A DNA stretch of 5,846 nt from a bacterium (GTDB lineage: Bacteria; Elusimicrobiota; Elusimicrobia; UBA1565; UBA9628), in the NCBI GenBank assembly GCA_021790955.1, contig JAJYFI010000121.1:1-5846 (forward strand), in the 5' to 3' direction. A program made the position numbers and the translations under genes. Numbering within the stretch: the first letter of the stretch is position 1; every line of letters begins with the position of its first letter. Shown here piece by piece: positions 1 to 4,151 of this stretch. The notes under the pieces were generated by a model that was given only the letters and a program-made list of their open reading frames with translations, made no database searches and was not told the origin of the DNA.

Positions 1-478
1 CTTTCTCCAGGTCCTCGGCTTGAATCTGATAGAGAAAATAGCTCTGGTCCTTGCTCTCGTCCTTGGCGCGGCAGAGCCTGCCGCCCTTCGCCCGGGCGTA
101 ATGCCCCGTCGCCAGGACGTCCGCGCCCCAGGCCTTGGCGAGGCCGAGAAGATGGCCGAACTTGACCGAGCGGTTGCACTCGACGCAGGGGTTCGGCGTG
201 CGCGCCGAGGCGTAATCGCGCACGAAAGACGCGATCACGCTGTTTTCAAAGAGCGCGCTCAAGTCCACGACGTAATGACGGATGCCCAGGAGATCGGCCA
301 CCCGCCTCGCGTCGTCGATATCGGCCGGCGAGCCGCAACAGCCGAAGCCCGTTTCAAGGCGCGGCAGCAGCTTCATGGTGACGCCCGCGACCTCGAAGCC
401 CCGCTCGGCCATCAAGGCCGCGGCGACGGAGCTGTCCACCCCGCCGCTCATCGCGACGACCGCCAGGCGCCGGCTCAT
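1..478 (-). CDS. mnmA: tRNA-specific 2-thiouridylase MnmA, 5' part only (C-terminus beyond left edge)
   Basis: The first 159 codons are present, read from ATG at 478; the gene continues past base 1. MnmA adenylates C2 of U34 in Lys, Glu and Gln tRNAs with ATP and replaces the oxygen with sulfur from a persulfide (cytoplasm). Visible landmarks: the N-type ATP-pyrophosphatase PP-loop MSGGVDSS (residues 10-17); GFGCCGSPADIDDAR (44-58); TPNPCVECN (94-102), in which C101 aligns with the catalytic Cys102 of E. coli MnmA and C98 is an additional Cys; ATGHYAR (123-129); and DESKDQSYFLY (140-150), the tRNA/ATP-contact region. The second catalytic Cys lies outside the window. Family members run to about 350-380 residues, so a little under half is seen. 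The ATG shares bases with the TGA of the upstream desulfurase gene (ATGA); upstream there is only a weak GCAGG-like site, so translational coupling is likely. Identification is firm. The start is supported because the PP-loop begins about ten residues in, as usual. Confidence 0.95.
   Translation of the reverse strand, partial: MSRRLAVVAMSGGVDSSVAAALMAERGFEVAGVTMKLLPRLETGFGCCGSPADIDDARRVADLLGIRHYVVDLSALFENSVIASFVRDYASARTPNPCVECNRSVKFGHLLGLAKAWGADVLATGHYARAKGGRLCRAKDESKDQSYFLYQIQAEDLEK
475..478 (-). promoter_or_regulatory. ATGA stop/start overlap, cysteine desulfurase to mnmA
   Basis: ATG of mnmA (478-476) overlaps TGA of the desulfurase (477-475). Tight coupling fits two proteins that pass sulfur from one to the other. 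Confidence 0.8.
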
Positions 479-1650
479 AGAGCGGCCTGCGGCAGCCGGC
501 GCAGCGCCTCGACGGCGCCCGGAAGGACCTTGAGAAAGCGCTCGACGTCGGACGCCTTCGTCCCAAAGCCCATCGAAACCCGCAAGGCGCCGCGCGCGAG
601 TTCGGCCGGGACGCCCATCGCAAGGAGCACATGCGAGGGCTCCGGAGAACCCGAGCTGCAGGCGGGGCCGCTCGAAACCGCGAGGCCCTCGAGATCGAGG
701 GCCGCGACGAGCTCCGGCCCCGAGACGCCCTCAAAGCAAAAATGCGCCATGTGGGAGAGCGTCCCCTCCAGGCGGCCGCTCAAGCGCGAGCCGGGAATCC
801 GCAGCGCGCCCCGGATCAGCCGATCGCGCAGGGGCCGATAGCGCGAGACGTCGCTCAGCTCGGGCGCCGCCAGGCGGCAGGCGGCGCCCAGGCCGACGAT
901 CCCCGGAACGTTCTCCGTCCCGCCGCGGCGGTTTTTCTCCTGGGCCCCGGCGATCAGCGGAACAAGCCGGACTCCCCGCCGGACAAACAGGGCGCCGATC
1001 CCCTTGGGCGCGCCCAGCTTGTGGCCCGATATCGAAATGAGGTCCGCCCCGATCTCCCGCGCGTCGACGGGGATTTTCCCGGCCGACTGGACCGCGTCGG
1101 TGTGAAAGAGCACGCCGCGCTCCCGGCAGCGCGCCGCCAGATCCCGCACGGGCTGGACCGCCCCGACCTCGTTGTTGGCGTGCATGACCGTGACGAGGGC
1201 CGTGGAATCGTCGAGAAGAGCCGGCAGGGCCCCGGCCTCCACCACGCCGTCGGAGCCGACCGGAAGGAATTTGACCGCAAAGCCTCGTCGATCGAGCATC
1301 TCGAGGGCCCCCAGCACCGCCTCGTGCTCGATGGGGCTCGAGATGACCGTCCTCTTTTCCCCTTTCGACGCCTCGAAGGCCTGCAGGGCGGCCCCGCGCA
1401 CGGCCATCGCGTCCGCCTCGGAGCCGGAGGACGTGAACACGATCTCGCCCGGGGACGTCCCCAAAAGCCTGGCGACATCAGCGCGGGACTCCTCGACGGC
1501 CCTCCGGGCCCTTTGCCCCAGCAGATGAACGCTGCTGGGATTGCCGAACTCGCCCGTGAGGGCCGGTCTCATGGCCTTGAAGACCTCGGGGCGCAGCGGC
1601 GCCGTCGCGTTATAGTCGAGATAGACGGTGCGGCGCGGGCGCGAACTCAC
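475..1650 (-). CDS. Cysteine desulfurase, NifS/IscS class (probable sulfur donor to MnmA)
   Basis: A PLP-dependent class V aminotransferase-fold enzyme of 391 residues, normal length for the family. It converts L-cysteine to L-alanine and carries the sulfur as a persulfide. Seen in the sequence: N-terminal YLDYNATAPL (10-19), GNPSSVH (36-42), TSSGSEAD (73-80), H109 in SPIEHE (PLP-stacking His), HANNEVG (157-163), HTDAVQS with D185, SGHKLGAPKG with the Schiff-base lysine K211, RRGGTENV (241-248), and the mobile catalytic loop SSGPACSSG with nucleophile C331 followed by EPSHVL. The loop is the IscS/NifS (group I) form, with Pro in place of the usual Ser two residues before the Cys. The GTG start overlaps the TGA of the lipoprotein gene (GTGA) and lacks a strong Shine-Dalgarno. 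Its own TGA overlaps the mnmA ATG. That adjacency suggests a YrvO-like enzyme dedicated to MnmA rather than a general Fe-S assembly IscS; no iscU or iscR is in view. Function is sure; the specific partner is inferred. Confidence 0.95.
   Translation of the reverse strand: MSSRPRRTVYLDYNATAPLRPEVFKAMRPALTGEFGNPSSVHLLGQRARRAVEESRADVARLLGTSPGEIVFTSSGSEADAMAVRGAALQAFEASKGEKRTVISSPIEHEAVLGALEMLDRRGFAVKFLPVGSDGVVEAGALPALLDDSTALVTVMHANNEVGAVQPVRDLAARCRERGVLFHTDAVQSAGKIPVDAREIGADLISISGHKLGAPKGIGALFVRRGVRLVPLIAGAQEKNRRGGTENVPGIVGLGAACRLAAPELSDVSRYRPLRDRLIRGALRIPGSRLSGRLEGTLSHMAHFCFEGVSGPELVAALDLEGLAVSSGPACSSGSPEPSHVLLAMGVPAELARGALRVSMGFGTKASDVERFLKVLPGAVEALRRLPQAAL
1647..1650 (-). promoter_or_regulatory. 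GTGA stop/start overlap, lipoprotein gene to cysteine desulfurase
   Basis: GTG (1650-1648) of the desulfurase overlaps TGA (1649-1647) of the lipoprotein gene. The only purine-rich stretch upstream (AAGGGA) is about 14 bases away, too far for a strong site, so coupling is likely. Confidence 0.75.
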
Positions 1651-2360
1651 GGCCCGAAACCGAATCCCTTGAAGAGATCCTGCGAGTCGCCGCCGCCCGG
1701 CGCCGCCGGCTGGGGCTTCTCCTTGGGCTTGGGGGCTTCCTCCTGGGGAGGCTTCGACCCTGGAAGAGCCGCCATCTTGGCGCCGCCCGGATTGACCGCC
1801 GGGGCGACGATCGTCTTGCGGATGCCCTGGTCGAAAATGACGGCCCCTTTCTTCTCGTCATAGTAGAAATGGAAAGGGCTTTCCTTGAGCTGCGGCTCGT
1901 AGGCGCGCCCCAATTCGGTTTTCTCCTGCTCCCACCCGGGATTATAGAGAAGCTTGCCGCGCAAATCCACGATGCCGTCCAGGATGGGGAAGGAGAAGCG
2001 AATGCGGTAGACCCCGTTCGTATCGCTCACCCCGGGATCGAAGGAGCTGACGTTGAATCCCGGCGAGGACTCCCCGGATTCGACTTCGGACTCTCCGGAG
2101 GCCACGGCCCTCACGACGACTCCCTGGATCGGATGGTCCTCGTAGTCGGTGACGATCCCCTGCAGGTAGCCGTCTAGAAACGGCGTCTCCTTGGGGATGG
2201 AGAAAAAGAAGAGATCGTGCGTGCCGGAGACCTTGCGCGTGATGGAGAGATCGACGACCTGGCCCTCGGCGTAATCGTGCCGGACGAGGGCCTTGTTCGA
2301 GGGGCCGCAGGCGGCGGCGCCGGCGCACGCAACGGCGAGGCAGAGACTCTTGCGATTCAT
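1647..2360 (-). CDS. Predicted lipoprotein with carboxypeptidase-regulatory-like domain, encoded directly after motB
   Basis: 237 residues, no named family recognised. Residues 1-17 form a short lipoprotein signal peptide (N-R-K, then a hydrophobic Ala/Cys/Leu stretch) ending in A-A-A-C, with C18 as the likely lipidated residue. G19 and P20 follow, so no Asp at +2 and an outer-membrane destination is plausible if the cell is Gram-negative. Residues about 63-140 (GYLQGIVTDYEDHPIQGVVV, then SDTNGVYRIRF) have the G-x-V-x-D...G-x-x-V / T-x-x-x-G-x-Y-x-x pattern of CarboxypepD_reg-like beta-sandwiches, which are non-catalytic. Residues 190-225 are Pro/Lys/Gly-rich and look disordered; the chain ends DLFKGFGFGP. 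The ATG overlaps the motB TGA (ATGA) and has a good GGAGG six bases upstream. The position after motB suggests an envelope protein working with the stator, by analogy with MotY or FliL, but nothing in the sequence proves it. It could also be an unrelated envelope lipoprotein that happens to share the operon. Confidence 0.8.
   Translation of the reverse strand: MNRKSLCLAVACAGAAACGPSNKALVRHDYAEGQVVDLSITRKVSGTHDLFFFSIPKETPFLDGYLQGIVTDYEDHPIQGVVVRAVASGESEVESGESSPGFNVSSFDPGVSDTNGVYRIRFSFPILDGIVDLRGKLLYNPGWEQEKTELGRAYEPQLKESPFHFYYDEKKGAVIFDQGIRKTIVAPAVNPGGAKMAALPGSKPPQEEAPKPKEKPQPAAPGGGDSQDLFKGFGFGP
2357..2360 (-). promoter_or_regulatory. ATGA stop/start overlap, motB to lipoprotein gene
   Basis: The ATG of the lipoprotein gene (2360-2358) and the TGA of motB (2359-2357) share two bases. 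Together with the GGAGG above, this points to coupled and efficient translation of the lipoprotein after MotB. Confidence 0.8.
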
Positions 2361-3064
2361 CCGCGGCCTCCGGAAGGCTGGGCGAGCGCGGCCGCCGTCG
2401 CCCCCGGCTGCGGGGGCCCCTGGCCGGCGGCGGGCCTCGGGGTCGCGGTGTTCTTGACGAGGATGACGACGCGTCGGTTCTTGGCGCGCCCCTCGGGCGT
2501 GGCGTTCGACTCCACGGGCCTGTACTGCCCGTAGCCCATCGCGCCCATGCGGTAGGGCAGGAGGCCGAACTTCTCGATCAAGAGCCTCGCCACGCTCGTC
2601 GCCCTGGCGGTCGAGAGCTCCCAGTTCGAGTCGAAATACTGGTTGGAGATCGGCTGGTTGTCGGTATAGCCCTCGACGATGATGTCGTGGTCGGCCGCGA
2701 GCTTCTTGAGGACGGGCGCGAGCTTGGCGAGAATCCCCTCGATCGTCGAGGTCGGCTCGGCCGAGCCGCTTTTAAAAAAGGCGGCCTGGCCCTCCTCGTC
2801 GATCGAGATCTTCATGCCGTCCTTGTCGATCTTGACCTGGCCGTGCATGGCACCTTCCTTCATCATCTTCTTGACTTCCTGGGAAGCCTGCTGGACGTTC
2901 TTGTTGAGCGCGGCCGAAAGGGCGTAGAGAATGATGAAGAAGCAGACGAGTTCCGTCATCAGGTCGGCGTAATTGACCAGCCACGGCGGCGCGGGATGGC
3001 CGATCTGGGCGACGCGGGGGTCGCTCTCCGAGATATACCCCTGCGGAGGTCTCAAGACGGCCAT
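2357..3064 (-). CDS. motB: Flagellar motor stator protein MotB
   Basis: 235 residues, somewhat short for MotB. It partners MotA in the inner membrane, carries the ion-binding Asp and anchors the stator to peptidoglycan. The cytoplasmic N-terminus (1-27) leads into a single TM helix (about 28-51) beginning PPWLVNYADLMTELVCFF. D34 matches E. coli Asp32, the ion-carrying residue. E38, one helical turn later, is an unusual second acid where Ala or Leu is normal. Residues about 53-67 are the amphipathic plug-like segment. Residues about 85-205 are the OmpA-like peptidoglycan-binding domain: GYTDNQPI (132-139, with Tyr where GHTD is usual), SNWELSTARA (146-155), GYGQYRPV and GRAKNRRVVIL (192-202). 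The tail (206-235) is Pro/Ala/Gly-rich. ATG at 3064 follows GAGGA by six bases and lies 16 bases after motA; its TGA overlaps the lipoprotein ATG. Identification is certain. Gliding-type or TolR-like proteins are excluded by the MotA neighbour and the SNWELS motif. Confidence 0.97.
   Translation of the reverse strand: MAVLRPPQGYISESDPRVAQIGHPAPPWLVNYADLMTELVCFFIILYALSAALNKNVQQASQEVKKMMKEGAMHGQVKIDKDGMKISIDEEGQAAFFKSGSAEPTSTIEGILAKLAPVLKKLAADHDIIVEGYTDNQPISNQYFDSNWELSTARATSVARLLIEKFGLLPYRMGAMGYGQYRPVESNATPEGRAKNRRVVILVKNTATPRPAAGQGPPQPGATAAALAQPSGGRG
2367..2371 (-). promoter_or_regulatory. Shine-Dalgarno of the lipoprotein gene (GGAGG)
   Basis: GGAGG lies six bases before the lipoprotein ATG and inside the last codons of motB. 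It supports this start, which is also fixed by the ATGA overlap and by the signal peptide beginning immediately. Confidence 0.75.
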
Positions 3065-3070
3065 CTTAAA

Positions 3071-3075
3071 TCCTC
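3071..3075 (-). promoter_or_regulatory. Shine-Dalgarno of motB (GAGGA)
   Basis: GAGGA stands six bases before the motB ATG, in the 16-base gap after the motA TAG. This independent site fits the need for controlled MotA:MotB output. Confidence 0.75.
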
Positions 3076-3080
3076 ATCCG

Positions 3081-3914
3081 CTACGCCGCCGGCGGCGCGG
3101 CCGCTCCGGCGACGGCCGGCTGGCCCGCGGCGGGAGCGGCGGCCGCCTTGATCACCATGCGCTTGGCCGGCTCCAGGTAGGCCTTGAGATTCGCCTCGAC
3201 CACGCTGGGGTTCGCCCCGCTCTGGAGGAGCAGGACCCCCCGGATGATGATTTCCTTGACGAGCAGCTCCTCCTCGGAGCGGCGCCGGAGCTTGCCGCCC
3301 ATGGGAAGGAAGATCAGGTAGCCGGAGCCCAAGCCGAAGAAGGCCGAGGCGAGGGCCAGGGCCATGCGCCGCGGCACGGCGCTCACGTCGCTGATCGTGG
3401 CCAGCATCATGATCATGCCGAGCACCGTCCCGATGATGCCGAAGGCCGGGGAATAGGTTCCCATGGCGTTGAATATCTCCTGGCCCACCTTATGGCGCTC
3501 CCGGATGAAGCCGATCTCGGTCTCGAGCATGTTGCGGATGAATTCCGCGTCCGCCGCGTCGATCACGAGTTGGATGCCGCGGCGCATGAAGTCGTTCGGG
3601 ATGTTCTTGATCTCGTTTTGAAGGGCCAGGAAGCCCTCCTTCTTCGCCTTCTGAGAGAGGGTCACGAAGGTCCCGACGATGTTCGAGGTGTCCTCCCCGC
3701 TCGAGAGAAGGACTTTCCGGAGGATCCGGCCGAGGCCCACCACCTGGCTAAGCGGGTAGTTCACGAGGGTCGCGCAGAAGGTCCCCCCCATCACGACGAG
3801 GAGGGCTTCCATGTTGAGGAAGGGTTTGAACCCCTCGATTCCTTCCCCGTGGTAGATGGTGGCGACGGCCATCAGGAAAAAGACCAGAATGCCCATCACC
3901 GTCGCTATGTCCAC
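3081..3914 (-). CDS. motA: Flagellar motor stator protein MotA
   Basis: 277 residues with four predicted TM helices (about 4-20, 33-53, 152-175 and 185-205) and the large cytoplasmic loop between TM2 and TM3. It forms the ring around MotB that conducts ions and pushes on rotor protein FliG. Landmarks: VMGGTFCATLVNYP (41-54); the rotor-facing loop KAKKEGFLALQNEI (89-102); SPAFGIIGTVLGMI (155-168) with the conserved TM3 Pro156; and IFLPMGGKL (201-209) with the TM4 Pro204. By eye alignment K91 matches E. coli Arg90, while Q99 stands where E. coli has Glu98. T163 in GTV is the Thr found in sodium-type PomA TM3, but the partner Thr in TM4 seems replaced (ALASAFFG), so ion choice cannot be called. 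The C-terminus (256-277) is an Ala/Pro-rich tail. The start is GTG at 3914, chosen because AAGGAGG lies ten bases upstream and the first helix begins directly afterwards. The family call is certain. Confidence 0.96.
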   Translation of the reverse strand: MDIATVMGILVFFLMAVATIYHGEGIEGFKPFLNMEALLVVMGGTFCATLVNYPLSQVVGLGRILRKVLLSSGEDTSNIVGTFVTLSQKAKKEGFLALQNEIKNIPNDFMRRGIQLVIDAADAEFIRNMLETEIGFIRERHKVGQEIFNAMGTYSPAFGIIGTVLGMIMMLATISDVSAVPRRMALALASAFFGLGSGYLIFLPMGGKLRRRSEEELLVKEIIIRGVLLLQSGANPSVVEANLKAYLEPAKRMVIKAAAAPAAGQPAVAGAAAPPAA

Positions 3915-3924
3915 GAGATTCTAC

Positions 3925-3931
3925 CCTCCTT
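3925..3931 (-). promoter_or_regulatory. Shine-Dalgarno of motA (AAGGAGG)
   Basis: A full AAGGAGG lies ten bases before the motA GTG, the strongest ribosome binding site in the window. It overlaps the TAA stop of flbD, so ribosomes finishing flbD cover it. It supports the GTG at 3914 over the ATG at codon 7 of the same frame. Confidence 0.85.
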
Positions 3932-4151
3932 AAGAAGATTTCGCTCCGGCAGGGCGCAATGCCTCGACTTTCGCCAGAAGACGAGCCCTATATTCCAGCA
4001 CTTTTTGGGTGATGACGTCTGCGCTCTCCGAGACGATGTAGCGGTTGCCGTTGGTGAGCGCGACGACGGTCTCCCGGCCGGGCTCCATGTTCTCGATGAG
4101 CTCGGCATTGACCACGATCTCGCTGCCGTTGAGCTTGTGGAGCGTGATCAC
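3930..4151 (-). CDS. flbD: FlbD/SwrD-family small flagellar protein
   Basis: 73 residues from GTG at 4151. The pattern V-I-T-L-H-K-LNG (1-9), NAELIENMEP (15-24), ALTNGNRYIVSES (31-43) and a C-terminal helix to LEYRARLL is the FlbD/YlzI family. Members are 60-90 residue cytoplasmic proteins usually encoded beside motA. The B. subtilis member, SwrD, is reported to raise flagellar motor power; the mechanism is unclear. This family is unrelated to the Caulobacter transcription factor also called FlbD. The reading frame extends upstream to an ATG at 4196, but those extra 15 residues overlap the coiled-coil gene and do not resemble the family N-terminus. GTG at 4151 overlaps the coiled-coil TGA as GTGA, which supports it. 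The nearest purine-rich site (AAGAAGAAGG) is about 16 bases away, so reinitiation from the upstream gene is the probable mode. The stop TAA lies inside the motA Shine-Dalgarno. Confidence 0.92.
   Translation of the reverse strand: MITLHKLNGSEIVVNAELIENMEPGRETVVALTNGNRYIVSESADVITQKVLEYRARLLAKVEALRPAGAKSS
4148..4151 (-). promoter_or_regulatory. GTGA stop/start overlap, coiled-coil gene to flbD
   Basis: On the minus strand GTG (4151-4149) and TGA (4150-4148) share two bases. This decides the flbD start, because no strong Shine-Dalgarno stands at normal spacing and the protein then begins exactly where the family does. Termination-reinitiation coupling is inferred. Confidence 0.8.

Noticed and set aside
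20..841. 273-residue open frame on the plus strand at the left edge
   Set aside because: The minus strand here encodes MnmA with PP-loop and catalytic Cys motifs, a frame open to the edge, so the plus frame is its shadow.
1681..1760. GC-rich stretch near the end of the lipoprotein gene considered as a terminator hairpin
   Set aside because: It encodes the Pro/Gly-rich tail, has no T-run in the transcribed direction, and the next gene overlaps the stop codon, so termination here is unlikely.
631..1863. 410-residue open frame on the plus strand opposite the cysteine desulfurase
   Set aside because: It is antisense to a gene with every catalytic motif intact, and its Arg/Pro/Gly-rich translation has no recognisable domain.
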